Made by a program: the position numbers and the translations under genes. Source: Streptomyces sp. NBC_01551 (GTDB lineage Bacteria; Actinomycetota; Actinomycetes; Streptomycetales; Streptomycetaceae). Taken from it: 64,000 bases of DNA. The notes beneath the pieces are model-generated. The model ran no database searches. It was not told where the DNA came from and worked only from the letters and a program-made list of their open reading frames with translations. The number at the start of each line of letters is the position of its first letter. Position 1 is the first letter of the stretch. The stretch lies in NCBI RefSeq assembly GCF_026339935.1, contig NZ_JAPEPX010000001.1:434001-498000 (forward strand). Direction: 5' to 3'. Of this stretch, positions 1 through 8,821 are shown in pieces.

Positions 1-70
1 CGGAGCCGGGCACGGCGATGAGCAGGGTGAGGGCGCCGGCTGCGGCCACGGCGGCGGTACGGAGACGCAT
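1..70 (-). CDS. Secreted protein, N-terminal signal peptide only (partial)
   Basis: The ATG is at 68-70 on the minus strand, 7 bases beyond a purine-rich ribosome-binding sequence (GGAAAGGGAAG read on that strand). The 23 visible residues (MRLRTAAVAAAG, then ALTLLIAVPGS) are a classic Sec signal peptide: two arginines, a hydrophobic Ala/Leu core and the start of a cleavage region. The mature protein lies outside the window, so no function can be assigned. The bases from 71 to 200 upstream hold no other gene and probably carry its promoter. Confidence 0.6.
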   Translation of the reverse strand, partial: MRLRTAAVAAAGALTLLIAVPGS

Positions 71-200
71 GGGGGACTTCCCTTTCGGTTTCGGAAGGCG
101 ACGCCCACCACGCTAGCGCTCACCCAGCGTGACCAAACGATTCGTCCGCCTTACCGAAAAGGGTGGTTTCGCTCACTATCGACCGGGGGAGATTACGGCG

Positions 201-797
201 CTACGTGTACAGCTCGACGACGTCGAAGCAGACGAGGTCGCGCTCCGCGTCGAGGAGGAACCCGCCCGAGGAGGAGGTGAACAGGCCCGGCACGGGCCGG
301 TTCACCAGCGCGTCGAAGGCCTCGGCGCGCTGCCAGGCCGCGTCGGCGGGCGCGTACGGCTTCAGGCGCTCCGGGAGGTCCTTCGGCGCCGCGGCCGCGA
401 AGGAGTAGCCGGCGTCGCGCAGGATGCCCGCCACCTGGCCGGCCCCGAGGCGGGCGACGCCGACCAGCCGGAGCCGGGAGTCCGGGCTCGGGAGGTAGCG
501 GTCTCCCCCGGCGGAGCCGTCCAGGTCGTAGCCCTGCCAGTGCGCTTCGAGGAGCTCGCCCGCGGCCCCGAACCGCCGCTTCAGGGGCGCGAGGTCGGTG
601 CGGACCCGGTGCGGGTCCGGTTCGCCGGAGTCCCGTTCGCCGGAGTCCCGTTCGCCGGGGTTCCGTTCGCCCGGGCGCTCTTCGCCCGCCGACGACAGCG
701 CGGACGCGATCCCGATGCCCGTGCCCGCCAGCAGCAGCGGGCCGCCCAGGATCAGCAGGAACCGGCGCCTGCCGGTGCGACCGCGCTGTGACTCCAT
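201..797 (-). CDS. Hypothetical single-pass membrane or secreted protein
   Basis: 198 residues. The N-terminus is basic (ESQRGRTGRRRF) and is followed by one hydrophobic helix at about residues 13-35, ending in small residues. It is therefore a signal anchor or an uncleaved signal with the rest outside the membrane. Residues 37-60 hold a charged spacer built on a repeated GERDSGE unit, visible as a tandem DNA repeat near 640-670. The remaining 140 residues look like a compact globular domain that I do not recognise. The start is preceded by GGGGGCAACG and lies 17 bases behind the aldolase gene, so it may be the last gene of the SIS-aldolase operon. The function is unknown. Confidence 0.65.
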   Translation of the reverse strand: MESQRGRTGRRRFLLILGGPLLLAGTGIGIASALSSAGEERPGERNPGERDSGERDSGEPDPHRVRTDLAPLKRRFGAAGELLEAHWQGYDLDGSAGGDRYLPSPDSRLRLVGVARLGAGQVAGILRDAGYSFAAAAPKDLPERLKPYAPADAAWQRAEAFDALVNRPVPGLFTSSSGGFLLDAERDLVCFDVVELYT

Positions 798-814
798 CGT
801 TGCCCCCGTACAGG

Positions 815-1651
815 TCAGTTCAGGGCGCTGATCATAGCCGCGGCCGTCGCCGCCATGGCCGTACGGGCGGCGGTCAGGTACGGGCGCGGGTCCGCCGGGG
901 TGAGGTGGGCGCGGATGGCGTCGGTCATGGCCACGTTCAGCGCCGTGCCGATGTTGACCTTGCGGATGCCGCCCGCGACGGCGGCCGCGAGTTCCGCGTC
1001 CGGCAGCCCCGAGGAGCCGTGCAGGACGAGCGGGACGTCCACGGTCTTGGCCAGCCGGGCCAGCAGGACGTGGTCCAGCGAGGCCGTCCGGCTGGTCATC
1101 GCGTGGCTGCTGCCGACGGCCACGGCCAGCGCGTCCACCCCGGAGTCGGCGACGAACCGCCGCGCCTCGTCCGGATCGGTACGGGCGCCCGGCGCGTGCG
1201 GGTCGAGCGGCGCGGCGCCGTTCTTGCCGCCGACCTCCCCCAACTCGGCCTCGATCCAAAGCCCGTTGGCGTGCGCCCAGTCGGCGGCGGAGCGGGTCGC
1301 CTCCAGGTTCTCGGCGTACGGCAGCTGCGCGGCGTCGTACATCACCGAGCTGAACCCCGCGTCGGCCGCCCGCCGGAGCAGCTCGGGGCTCTTGACGTGG
1401 TCCAGGTGCAGCCCGACGGGGACGGCGGCCTCCTCGGCGCAGGCGGCGGCCGCGCGGGAGATGGGCAGCAGCTGCCCGCCCCGGAACTTCACGGCGTTCT
1501 CGCTCAGTTGCAGGATCACCGGCAGCCCGGCGGCCTCGGCCCCCGCGACGACGGCTTCGGCGTGCTCCAGGGTGATGATGTTGAACGCGGCGACGGCGCG
1601 GCCCGCGACGGCCGCCTCCAAGACGAGCGCTCCGGCGGGGACGATGCTCAT
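815..1651 (-). CDS. Class II (zinc) fructose/tagatose-bisphosphate aldolase
   Basis: 278 residues, the usual length of the GatY/KbaY/FbaA class II aldolase family, which cleaves ketose 1,6-bisphosphates to dihydroxyacetone phosphate and glyceraldehyde 3-phosphate. Visible landmarks are HLDH near residue 83 (catalytic base and metal ligand), the EAELGEVGG stretch, the late HGSSGL histidine loop, and NIGTALNVA for phosphate binding. Its ATG overlaps the stop of the SIS gene by four bases (1648-1651), so the two are translationally coupled. With a SIS isomerase and a DeoR regulator the likely substrate is tagatose bisphosphate or a related amino-sugar product. The substrate is inferred; the fold and chemistry are well supported. 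Confidence 0.9.
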   Translation of the reverse strand: MSIVPAGALVLEAAVAGRAVAAFNIITLEHAEAVVAGAEAAGLPVILQLSENAVKFRGGQLLPISRAAAACAEEAAVPVGLHLDHVKSPELLRRAADAGFSSVMYDAAQLPYAENLEATRSAADWAHANGLWIEAELGEVGGKNGAAPLDPHAPGARTDPDEARRFVADSGVDALAVAVGSSHAMTSRTASLDHVLLARLAKTVDVPLVLHGSSGLPDAELAAAVAGGIRKVNIGTALNVAMTDAIRAHLTPADPRPYLTAARTAMAATAAAMISALN

Positions 1652-2550
1652 CGGACCGCCTCCTCGCCCGCGTCGAGGATCACCGAGCGGGTCAGATGGC
1701 GCGGCGCGTCCGGGTCCAGCCCCTGGTGGGCGGCGACGGCGATGGCCAGCCGGTGCACCCGTACCAGCTCGGCGAGCGGGTCGAGCCCGCCGGCCACCCA
1801 CTGGGAGCCGGTCCCGAGCACCTGTTCGGCGAGCCCGTCGGGCGCCTCGTCGAGGGACCAGGTGACGGTGCCGGGGCCGCTGACGCTGATGGGGCCGTGC
1901 CGGTATTCCATCGCCGGGTAGGACTCGGCCCACGACAGCGAGGCCTCCCGCATCTTCAGCGCGGCCTCGTGCGCGAGCCCCACGCTCCAGCCCCGGCCGA
2001 GGAAGGTGAACTGCCCCCGGCCCGCGAGCCCTTCGGGCAGCGGCGCGGCGAGCACGCTCCGCGCGTCGGCGACGACGGCCGGGGTGTGCCGGCCGACGTG
2101 GGCGCGCAGCAGGGTCAGCGCGGTGGTGGCGAACCGGGTCTGTACGACGGACCGCTCGTCGGCGAAGTCCAGCACGACGAGCGCGTCCGCGAGGGTCATC
2201 ACCGGGGTCGCCGGGTCGCCGGTGACGGCGGTGGTCGCCGTGCCCGCCTCCCGCAGCGCGGCGAGCAGGTCCAGCACCTCGGTGGTGGTCCCGGAGCGGG
2301 TGAGCGCGATGACCCGGTCGTAGCGGCGGTGGCGCGGGAACTCGGAGGCGGGGAAGGCGTCGGTCTCGCCCTGCCCGGCCTCCTCGCGCAGCACGGCGGC
2401 CGCCTGGGCCATGTAGTACGAGGTCCCGCATCCGACGATCGCGATCCGCTCCCCCGGCCGCGGCAGCACCGCCCGGTGGGACGGGGCCAGTTCGGCGGCC
2501 CGTTCCCAGCACTCGGGCTGTGTGCCCGACTCGTACGCGACGTGGCTCAT
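1648..2550 (-). CDS. SIS-domain sugar-phosphate isomerase/deaminase (AgaS/GlmS-like)
   Basis: 300 residues with two SIS (sugar isomerase) subdomains. The first carries GCGTSYYM near residues 40-47 and TRSGTTTE near 85-92, the Ser/Thr-rich phosphosugar-binding loops. The second contains FLGRGWS, EAALKMREAS and the EYRHGP motif typical of glucosamine-6-phosphate synthase isomerase domains and AgaS proteins. No glutaminase domain is present, so it most likely isomerises or deaminates an aminosugar phosphate. It leads an operon with the downstream class II aldolase (ATGA overlap) and lies opposite the DeoR gene across a 196-base control region. The start was chosen at the ATG behind GGGAGCCGCC. 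The exact substrate cannot be read from sequence. Confidence 0.88.
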   Translation of the reverse strand: MSHVAYESGTQPECWERAAELAPSHRAVLPRPGERIAIVGCGTSYYMAQAAAVLREEAGQGETDAFPASEFPRHRRYDRVIALTRSGTTTEVLDLLAALREAGTATTAVTGDPATPVMTLADALVVLDFADERSVVQTRFATTALTLLRAHVGRHTPAVVADARSVLAAPLPEGLAGRGQFTFLGRGWSVGLAHEAALKMREASLSWAESYPAMEYRHGPISVSGPGTVTWSLDEAPDGLAEQVLGTGSQWVAGGLDPLAELVRVHRLAIAVAAHQGLDPDAPRHLTRSVILDAGEEAVR

Positions 2551-2580
2551 GGCGGCTCCCTCGTGCGGTGGCTGCGTGTG

Positions 2581-2614
2581 CTGCGTTGCTGTGTTCGCTG
2601 CGTTGCTGTGTTCG
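2581..2614. repeat. Exact tandem 17-base direct repeat in the SIS operon leader
   Basis: CTGCGTTGCTGTGTTCG occurs twice back to back (2581-2597 and 2598-2614), followed by a degenerate third start (CTGTGCTTCCTG). It sits between the predicted promoter and the start codon of the SIS gene. DeoR-family repressors often bind directly repeated sites, so this is a credible operator for the adjacent DeoR protein. Confidence 0.7.
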
Positions 2615-2645
2615 CTGTGCTTCCTGCGGCGATGCGCTTTCCTGC

Positions 2646-2692
2646 AAGGTATCGGGCCATTTCGCGCAACTTCAAGCATCTCCCCCTTGAAG
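2646..2692 (-). promoter_or_regulatory. Promoter and dyad of the SIS-aldolase operon
   Basis: On the minus strand a -35 TTGAAG (2670-2675) is separated by 18 bases from a -10 TACCTT (2646-2651). The -35 is itself one arm of an inverted repeat, CTTCAAG at 2670-2676 and CTTGAAG at 2686-2692 on the plus strand, with a 9-base spacer. A repressor bound there would cover the -35 element. Predicted from sequence only. Confidence 0.5.
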
Positions 2693-2746
2693 CCCTGGGT
2701 TAATGTCGGCGGGTGGTCCGAGAGAGAACCGAAGGGGGCGGCCCGG

Positions 2747-3526
2747 ATGACCCGCAAGGAGCGCTGGCAGACGCTGCTGGACCTGTTGGTGGAGCGGGGC
2801 GAGCTGGAGGTGGAGCCCGCGGCGGAGGCCCTCGGGGTGTCCGCCGCGACCATCCGGCGCGACCTCGACCAGCTGGCCGAACAGCAGCTGCTGGTCCGCA
2901 CGCGCGGCGGGGCGGTGCCGCACGGCGTCTCGTACGAACTCCCGCTGCGCTACCGGATGTCGCGCCGGGCCGCCGAGAAGCAGCGGATCAGTGAGGCGGT
3001 GGCGGCGCTGGTCATGCCGGGCGAGGTGATCGGGCTGACGGGCGGCACCACCACCACGGAGGTCGCGCGCGCCCTCGCCGGCCGGGCCGACCTGGCCACC
3101 GGCTCGCCGGCCCTGACCGTGGTGACCAACGCCCTCAACATCGCGGGCGAGCTCGTCATCAGACCGCAGTTCAAGATCGTGCTGACGGGCGGCGTGGCCC
3201 GTCCCCAGTCGTACGAGCTGACGGGTCCGCTGGCGCAGGGGGTCCTCGCGCAGCTCACCGTGGACACCGCGATCGTCGGCGTGGACGCCTTCGACCCGGT
3301 CGACGGCGCGGCGACCCGCCACGAGGACGAGGCGGCGATGAACCGCCTGCTCTGCGAACGGGCCCGCCGCGTGGTCATCGCGGCGGACTCCAGCAAGCTC
3401 GGCGTCCGCGCCTTCGCCCGGATCTGCTCGACGCCCTCGGTGGACGTCCTGGTGACGGACACGGGCCTCTCGGACGCGGGAGCGGAGCCGTTCCGGTCGC
3501 AGGGCGTGGAGGTCGTACGGGTCTGA
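2747..3526 (+). CDS. DeoR-family transcriptional regulator
   Basis: 259 residues. The N-terminal DeoR helix-turn-helix is residues 3-58 and includes the hallmark SAATIRRDLDQLAEQQLL recognition region. The C-terminal DeoRC sensor domain (about 75-235), which is related to sugar-phosphate isomerases, carries the GLTGGTTTTEVA phosphate loop, VVTNALNIA and the IVGVDAFD and AADSSK motifs. It is divergently transcribed from the SIS-aldolase operon and probably represses it, with a phosphorylated sugar as inducer. The ATG was chosen because GAAGGGGG lies about 10 bases upstream; the reading frame is open further back but has no good start there. Confidence 0.92.
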   Translation: MTRKERWQTLLDLLVERGELEVEPAAEALGVSAATIRRDLDQLAEQQLLVRTRGGAVPHGVSYELPLRYRMSRRAAEKQRISEAVAALVMPGEVIGLTGGTTTTEVARALAGRADLATGSPALTVVTNALNIAGELVIRPQFKIVLTGGVARPQSYELTGPLAQGVLAQLTVDTAIVGVDAFDPVDGAATRHEDEAAMNRLLCERARRVVIAADSSKLGVRAFARICSTPSVDVLVTDTGLSDAGAEPFRSQGVEVVRV

Positions 3527-3642
3527 GCGCGCCCGCGTCAGCGTGGGGCCGGGACCATCGGGCGGTGACCACCAGCCGGTGACCATTAAGCGGTGGGCTA
3601 CATCGATTGGCAACCACGCGCCCCTGGCCTGAACTTCAGCGC

Positions 3643-4899
3643 ATGACAGTTCTCCCCACAGCCGGCCGCAGCCGGGTGAACGCCGCCGCACCCGCCCCCG
3701 TGAGCCGGCGGACGATCCTGCTCCTCGCCGTCACCTGCGGGGTGGCCGTGGGCAACGTCTACTTCCCGCAGGCCGTCAGCCCGCTGGTCGCCACCGGTTT
3801 CCAGGTGTCCCCGGCATCGGCCGCCCTGGTGGTGACCGCCGTCCAGTTCGGGTACGCGGCCGGGATCTTCCTGCTGGTGCCGCTCGGGGACCGGTTCGCG
3901 CACCGCCCGCTGCTCGTCACCCTGCTCACCCTCACCGGCCTGGGCCTGCTCGCCGCGAGCGCCTCGCCCTCGCCTGCGCCCCTGGTCGGCGCGAGCGCCC
4001 TCATCGGCGTGACGACGGTGGTCGCCCCGATCGCCGGTCCGATGGCCGCCGGGCTGGTGGGCGCCGACCGGCGCGGGGTGGTGGGCGGCACGCTGCTGAG
4101 CGGGTCCATCGGCGGCATGCTGCTGTCCCGGACCCTCGGCGGGATCCTCGGCGAATGGCTCGGCTGGCGGGCCCCGTACCTGCTGGCCGCCGCCTGCGCC
4201 CTGGCCGTCGCCGCCCTGCTGCACCGGGCCCTGCCCACGACGACCCCGCCGTCCGGGCAGCGCTACCCGGCGCTGCTGGCGGAGCCGCTGCGGCTGCTGA
4301 GGACCGAGCCCGAGCTGCGCCGCTCCGGCTTCTACCAGGCCACCGTGTTCGGCGGCTTCTCGGCCGTCTGGACCGGCGTCGCGCTCCTGCTCACGGGCCC
4401 GGCGTACGGGCTGGGCGCCCAGGCGGTCGGGGTGCTCGCCCTGGTCAACGCGGGGACCATGCTCTGCACGCCGCTCGCGGGCCGGTTGGTGGACCGCCGG
4501 GGATCCGACGTGGTCAACCTGGTCTCGATGCTGGGGGTGATCGGCTCGGCCCTCGTCCTCGCGCTCGGCGTCCTGGGCGGCGCGGTGGGTCTGGCCGCGC
4601 TGGCGCTGGGCACGCTGCTGCTCGACGTCGCGATGCAGTCCGGGATGGTCGCCAACCAGGTACGGATCTACGCGCTGCGCCCCGAGGTCCGCAGCCGGCT
4701 CAACACCGCGTACATGACCTGCGCCTACGTCGGCGGCAGCCTCGGGTCGTGGGCCGGGACCGGCGCCTACGCCCGGTTCGGCTGGCCCGGGGTGTGCGCC
4801 CTGGTCGCACTGCTCGGCGCGGCGGCACTGGCCCGCCATCTGCGCGCGAGCGCCAGGAAGGCCCGGAACGCCGGCCCCGCCCGACCCGGCGCCGCGTAG
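3643..4899 (+). CDS. MFS transporter, DHA1-type drug/metabolite exporter
   Basis: 418 residues with about 12 hydrophobic segments. The first helix contains GVAVGNVYFPQA, common in YnfM-like actinobacterial exporters. The loop after helix 2 carries a GDRFAHR version of the MFS A-motif, and the central loop is at about residues 190-215. It probably exports a small toxic compound or metabolite by proton antiport. The ATG at 3643 is preferred, although the frame stays open to a TTG at 3607. It is convergent with the LysR gene, with only six bases between their stops. CGGTGACCA occurs twice at 3563-3571 and 3577-3585 upstream. Substrate unknown. Confidence 0.85.
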   Translation: MTVLPTAGRSRVNAAAPAPVSRRTILLLAVTCGVAVGNVYFPQAVSPLVATGFQVSPASAALVVTAVQFGYAAGIFLLVPLGDRFAHRPLLVTLLTLTGLGLLAASASPSPAPLVGASALIGVTTVVAPIAGPMAAGLVGADRRGVVGGTLLSGSIGGMLLSRTLGGILGEWLGWRAPYLLAAACALAVAALLHRALPTTTPPSGQRYPALLAEPLRLLRTEPELRRSGFYQATVFGGFSAVWTGVALLLTGPAYGLGAQAVGVLALVNAGTMLCTPLAGRLVDRRGSDVVNLVSMLGVIGSALVLALGVLGGAVGLAALALGTLLLDVAMQSGMVANQVRIYALRPEVRSRLNTAYMTCAYVGGSLGSWAGTGAYARFGWPGVCALVALLGAAALARHLRASARKARNAGPARPGAA

Positions 4900-4905
4900 C
4901 CCCCG

Positions 4906-5820
4906 TCAGTGCTCCGGCAGGCGTTCCGCCTCGCGCGACAGCGCGGCCAGGACCGGGGCGATCAGCGGGTGCGACTCGGCGCCCCGGCGGGTCGCGGCGA
5001 AGACGCGGCGGGTCGCCGCCGGGCCCGCGACGGGGCGCACCTGGACCTCCTTGAGGTCCATGCCCCGCAGCGCGGAACGCGGTACCAGGGCCACCCCGGC
5101 CCCGGCGCCCACCAGGGCGGTCACGGCCCGGAAGTCGTCGGAGGAGTGCAGGAAGCGGGGCTGGAACCCCGCCAGTTCGCAGGCCAGCAGGGTCACGTCG
5201 TGGCACGGGTTGCCGGGGTACTGGCCCACCCAGTCGGAGTCCGAGAGGTCCGCCAGCGACACCGCAGGGAGGTCCGCGAGCGGGTGCCCCGCGGGCAGCA
5301 CCGCGTCGAAGGGCTCCGCGTACAGGGGGACGACGGACAGCCGGCCGTCGTCCGCTCCGGGGGCGCCCCGGTACTCGACCGCCAGCGCCAGGTCGGCCTC
5401 GCCGTCCAGCAGCAGCGGCAGGCTCTGGTCGCCCTCCGCGTCGCGCACGCGCAGCCGGATCCCCGGGTGCTCCCGGCCGAGCCGGGCGATGGCCGGCGCC
5501 AGCACCTCGGCGATGCCGGTCGCGAAGGCGGCCACCGTCACCTCGCCCGCCGAGCCGCCCGCGTACGCGGCGAGTTCCGCCTCCGCGCGCTCCAGCTGGG
5601 CCAGCACCTCGTGGGCGTGCCCGAGGAGGATCTCACCGGCCGCGGTGAGCCGTACGCCCCGTCCGCTGCGGGTCAGCAGCGCGTGCCCCGTCTCCTGTTC
5701 CAGCGCGGCGAGCTGCTGGGACACGGCGGAGGGGGTGAGGTACAGGGCTGCGGCCGCGGCGGTCACCGTACGGTGATCCGCCACGGCCCGCAGGATGCGC
5801 AGCCGGCGGGGGTCGATCAC
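4906..5820 (-). CDS. LysR-family transcriptional regulator
   Basis: 304 residues. The winged helix-turn-helix occupies residues 1-60 (RRLRILRAVADHRTVTAAA, then LYLTPSAVSQQLAALEQETG), and the LysR substrate-binding periplasmic-protein fold follows at about 90-300. The start is GTG; an ATG two codons upstream is followed by an in-frame stop, which fixes the choice. It is convergent with the MFS gene and 40 bases from kbl. LysR proteins usually control a divergent neighbour, but here the upstream neighbour (kbl) runs in the same direction, so the target is not obvious. Confidence 0.9.
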   Translation of the reverse strand: MIDPRRLRILRAVADHRTVTAAAAALYLTPSAVSQQLAALEQETGHALLTRSGRGVRLTAAGEILLGHAHEVLAQLERAEAELAAYAGGSAGEVTVAAFATGIAEVLAPAIARLGREHPGIRLRVRDAEGDQSLPLLLDGEADLALAVEYRGAPGADDGRLSVVPLYAEPFDAVLPAGHPLADLPAVSLADLSDSDWVGQYPGNPCHDVTLLACELAGFQPRFLHSSDDFRAVTALVGAGAGVALVPRSALRGMDLKEVQVRPVAGPAATRRVFAATRRGAESHPLIAPVLAALSREAERLPEH

Positions 5821-5859
5821 TCCGCCATTGTCTCAGGGCGCAGGGGTCTCCCGAGCCCC

Positions 5860-7068
5860 TCAGGCACCAGCGGTCGCGAGCGCCGCGCGGGCGTCCACGA
5901 ACGCCGCGATGGCACGCTCCACGTCCGCCGTGGAGTGGGCGGCCGAGAGCTGGACGCGGATCCGGGCCGCGCCCATGGGAACCACCGGGTACGAGAAGCC
6001 GATCACGTACACGCCGCGCTCCAGCAGCAGCTCTGCCATCCGGGCCGCCTCGGCGGCGTCGCCGATCATCACCGGGGCGATGGCGTGGTCGCCGGGCAGG
6101 ACCTCGAAGCCGGCCTCGGTCATCTTGGTACGGAAGAGCGCGGTGTTGGCGGCGAGCTGCTCGCGCAGGTCACCGGCCGACTCCAGCAGGTCGAGCACCT
6201 TCAGCGAGGCCGCCGCGATCACCGGGGCGAGCGAGTTCGAGAAGAGGTACGGGCGCGAGCGCTGGCGCAGCAGCTCCACGATCTCGGCGCGGGCGGCGAC
6301 GTAGCCGCCGGAGGCGCCGCCGAGCGCCTTGCCGAGGGTGCCGGTGATGATGTCGACGCGGTCCATGACCCCGTGCAGCTCCGGGGTGCCGCGGCCGCCG
6401 GGGCCGACGAAGCCGACGGCGTGGGAGTCGTCGACCATGACCATGGCGTCGTAGCGCTCTGCGAGGTCGCAGATCTCCTGGAGGGGGGCGATGTAACCGT
6501 CCATGGAGAAGACGCCGTCGGTGACGATCAGCTTGCGGCGGGCGCCGCCGGCGACGGCCTCCTTGAGCTGGTGCTCCAGGTCTGCCATGTCGCGGTTGGC
6601 GTAGCGGAAGCGGCGGGCCTTCGACAGGCGGATTCCGTCGATGATCGAGGCGTGGTTGAGGGCGTCGGAGATCACCGCGTCCTCGGCGCCGAGGAGGGTC
6701 TCGAAGACGCCGCCGTTGGCGTCGAAGCAGGAGGAGTAGAGGATCGTGTCCTCCTGGCCGAGGAACGCCGACAGCCGCGCCTCCAGCTCCTTGTGCACCT
6801 CCTGGGTGCCGCAGATGAAGCGGACCGAGGCCATTCCGTAGCCCCAGCGGTCCAGGGCGTCCTTGGCGGCGGTGACCACGTCGGGGTGGTCGGCGAGGCC
6901 GAGGTAGTTGTTGGCGCAGAAGTTGAGCACCTCGCCCGCGGCGCCGCCGGAGGTGACGGCGACGGAGGCGCTCTGCGGGGTGCCGATGACGCGCTCGGGC
7001 TTGTGCAGGCCGGCGGAACGGATCTCGTCGAGGGTGGTGCGCAGGTCCTCGCGGACGGTCTCGAACAT
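5860..7068 (-). CDS. kbl: Glycine C-acetyltransferase (2-amino-3-ketobutyrate CoA ligase)
   Basis: 402 residues, close to the roughly 398 of E. coli Kbl. It is a PLP-dependent alpha-oxoamine synthase that cleaves 2-amino-3-oxobutyrate with CoA to glycine and acetyl-CoA, the second step of threonine degradation. Visible motifs are [13 protein letters not shown] near residue 50, DDSHAVGF (PLP ring and phosphate region) near 210, and [15 protein letters not shown] holding the Schiff-base lysine near 245. Upstream on the same strand is tdh, which makes its substrate, but an unusually long 509-base spacer separates them. The ATG is preceded by GGAGAAAGAGAG. The assignment is secure. Confidence 0.96.
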   Translation of the reverse strand: MFETVREDLRTTLDEIRSAGLHKPERVIGTPQSASVAVTSGGAAGEVLNFCANNYLGLADHPDVVTAAKDALDRWGYGMASVRFICGTQEVHKELEARLSAFLGQEDTILYSSCFDANGGVFETLLGAEDAVISDALNHASIIDGIRLSKARRFRYANRDMADLEHQLKEAVAGGARRKLIVTDGVFSMDGYIAPLQEICDLAERYDAMVMVDDSHAVGFVGPGGRGTPELHGVMDRVDIITGTLGKALGGASGGYVAARAEIVELLRQRSRPYLFSNSLAPVIAAASLKVLDLLESAGDLREQLAANTALFRTKMTEAGFEVLPGDHAIAPVMIGDAAEAARMAELLLERGVYVIGFSYPVVPMGAARIRVQLSAAHSTADVERAIAAFVDARAALATAGA

Positions 7069-7577
7069 GTGCGGTGCTCTCTTTCTCCTGGTGCGGCGGC
7101 GGAGGGAGGGGGGCCGGGCCCCGCGGAGGGGGGAGGGTGGGCGGGGCCCGGCCGGAGGGAAATGGTCTTGTGGGTGATGCGGGGCCGGCCGGGGCCGGCG
7201 CGGAACCGGACGGGTACGGAATCCCGGGCCTGCCCGGAACCCGGGTACCCGTTCCGTGCCGGCCCGGAACCGGACGGTCGGACCCGCCCCGGACCGCCCC
7301 GCCCGGCAGCCGACCCGCCCGGCGTCCGGTCGGTACAGCAGCCGATCGGTACAGCAGCCGGTCGGTACGGAACCGGACCGGACCGAACCCAACCGGGCTG
7401 ACCAGACCGGATGGGGCCGGACCGAACCAGGGCGGAGTGGACGGGACCAGACCAGACCGAGCCGGGCCGGTCCGGACGGGACCGGACGGGACCGGGCCGG
7501 GGCGGCGCCCCCCGCGGGGTGGGGCCGGGCGGTGTGCTTGCGTGGGTGCCGGCCCGGCCGCCCCTCAGCGGGGGTCG
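7069..7577. repeat. 509-base repeat-rich spacer between tdh and kbl
   Basis: No credible gene is present. TCGGTACAGCAGCCG is repeated at 7330-7344 and 7346-7360 with a further partial copy, a 16-base period. From about 7365 to 7510 the sequence is a degenerate array of ACCGGACGGG- and GGACCG-like units. Around 7213-7260 a near-palindrome (GGTACGGAA and TTCCGTGCC arms around CGGGTACCCG) could form a hairpin. All six frames are open only because the region is low-complexity. It may act as a transcript spacer, a processing region or a recombination product. Confidence 0.6.
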
Positions 7578-8609
7578 TTACGCGGTCGTCCAGTCCAGGA
7601 TGATCTTGCCGCTGCGGGCGGTCGACGCCTCGTCGAACGCGGCCTCGAACTCCGTGTGCGCGTACCGGCCGGTGATGACGGGGCTGAGGTCGAGCCCGCC
7701 CTCCAGCAGCACGGTCATCGCGTACCAGGTCTCGAACATCTCGCGGCCGTAGATGCCCTTGATGGTGATCATCGAGGTGACGACCTTGGCCCAGTCGACC
7801 GGGAAGTCCTGCGCCGGCAGGCCGAGCATCGCGATGCGGCCGCCGTGCGTCATGTTCGCGATCATGTCCTGCATGGCCTCGGCGCGGCCGGACATCTCCA
7901 GGCCGATGTCGAAGCCCTCGCGCAGCCCCAGCCGCGCCTGCGCGTCGGCGATCGTCGTGTCCCGGACGTCCACCGCGAGCGTGGCGCCCGCCTTGCGGGC
8001 GATCTCCAGCCGCTCGGGGCTGACGTCGGTGATGACCACGTTGCGCGCACCGGCGTGCTTGGCCACGGCCGCCGCCATGATGCCGATCGGGCCGGCGCCG
8101 GTGATCAGCACGTCCTCACCGACCAGCGGGAACGACAGGGCGGTGTGCACGGCGTTGCCGAACGGGTCGAAGATCGCCGCCACGTCCAGGTCCACGGCCG
8201 TCCGGTGCACCCACACGTTCTGCGCGGGCAGCACCACGTACTCGGCGAACGCGCCGTCGCGCCCGACGCCGAGCCCGACCGTGCTGCGGCACAGGTGACG
8301 GCGCCCGGCCAGGCAGTTGCGGCACTTGCCGCACACCAGGTGGCCCTCGCCGCTGACCAGCGCGCCGATCTCGATGTCACGGACGTCCGCGCCGAGCGCC
8401 GCGACCTCGCCGACGAACTCGTGGCCGAGCACCAGCGGGGTCTTGACCGCGCCCTGCGCCCAGCCGTCCCAGGCCCGGATGTGGAGGTCGGTTCCGCAGA
8501 TGCCGGTGCGCAGCACCTTGATCAGCACGTCGCCGGGGCCGTACTCGGGCTCGGGGACGTCCATGAGCCACAGCCCGGGCTCGGCCTTGTGCTTGACGAG
8601 TGCCTTCAT
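7578..8609 (-). CDS. tdh: L-threonine 3-dehydrogenase
   Basis: 343 residues (E. coli Tdh has 341). This zinc-dependent medium-chain dehydrogenase oxidises threonine to 2-amino-3-oxobutyrate with NAD+. It shows the catalytic-zinc region CGTDLHI and GHEFVGEV, the four structural-zinc cysteines in [15 protein letters not shown], the GAGPIG nucleotide fold near residue 170, and [11 protein letters not shown], which is diagnostic of Tdh. The ATG at 8607-8609 is chosen over one six codons upstream because GGAG lies eight bases before it. It pairs with kbl downstream to convert threonine to glycine plus acetyl-CoA. Confidence 0.96.
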   Translation of the reverse strand: MKALVKHKAEPGLWLMDVPEPEYGPGDVLIKVLRTGICGTDLHIRAWDGWAQGAVKTPLVLGHEFVGEVAALGADVRDIEIGALVSGEGHLVCGKCRNCLAGRRHLCRSTVGLGVGRDGAFAEYVVLPAQNVWVHRTAVDLDVAAIFDPFGNAVHTALSFPLVGEDVLITGAGPIGIMAAAVAKHAGARNVVITDVSPERLEIARKAGATLAVDVRDTTIADAQARLGLREGFDIGLEMSGRAEAMQDMIANMTHGGRIAMLGLPAQDFPVDWAKVVTSMITIKGIYGREMFETWYAMTVLLEGGLDLSPVITGRYAHTEFEAAFDEASTARSGKIILDWTTA

Positions 8610-8821
8610 GGGGGTGGCTCCAGGCATGCGGAAGGGGGCACCGCGGGCGTCGTGCGCGAGCGGCGTCGATTGACGGGCACCAATCTGCCGACCGGCCCGG
8701 TGATCAGTCCATCGAGACTTTCTTAAGCGGGCCGACAGCCCAGCTTCACGCCTATGCTCCTCAGGAGACGGGGCAGGGGTCCCGGCAGCCGCCGGGGCAG
8801 GGGAATGGGGAGGTGAGGGGC

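Noticed and set aside
8600..8821. N-terminal extension of the esterase frame back to 8600
   Set aside because: This stretch overlaps the tdh start region and its promoter; the GTG at 8822 has the proper ribosome-binding site and matches family length.
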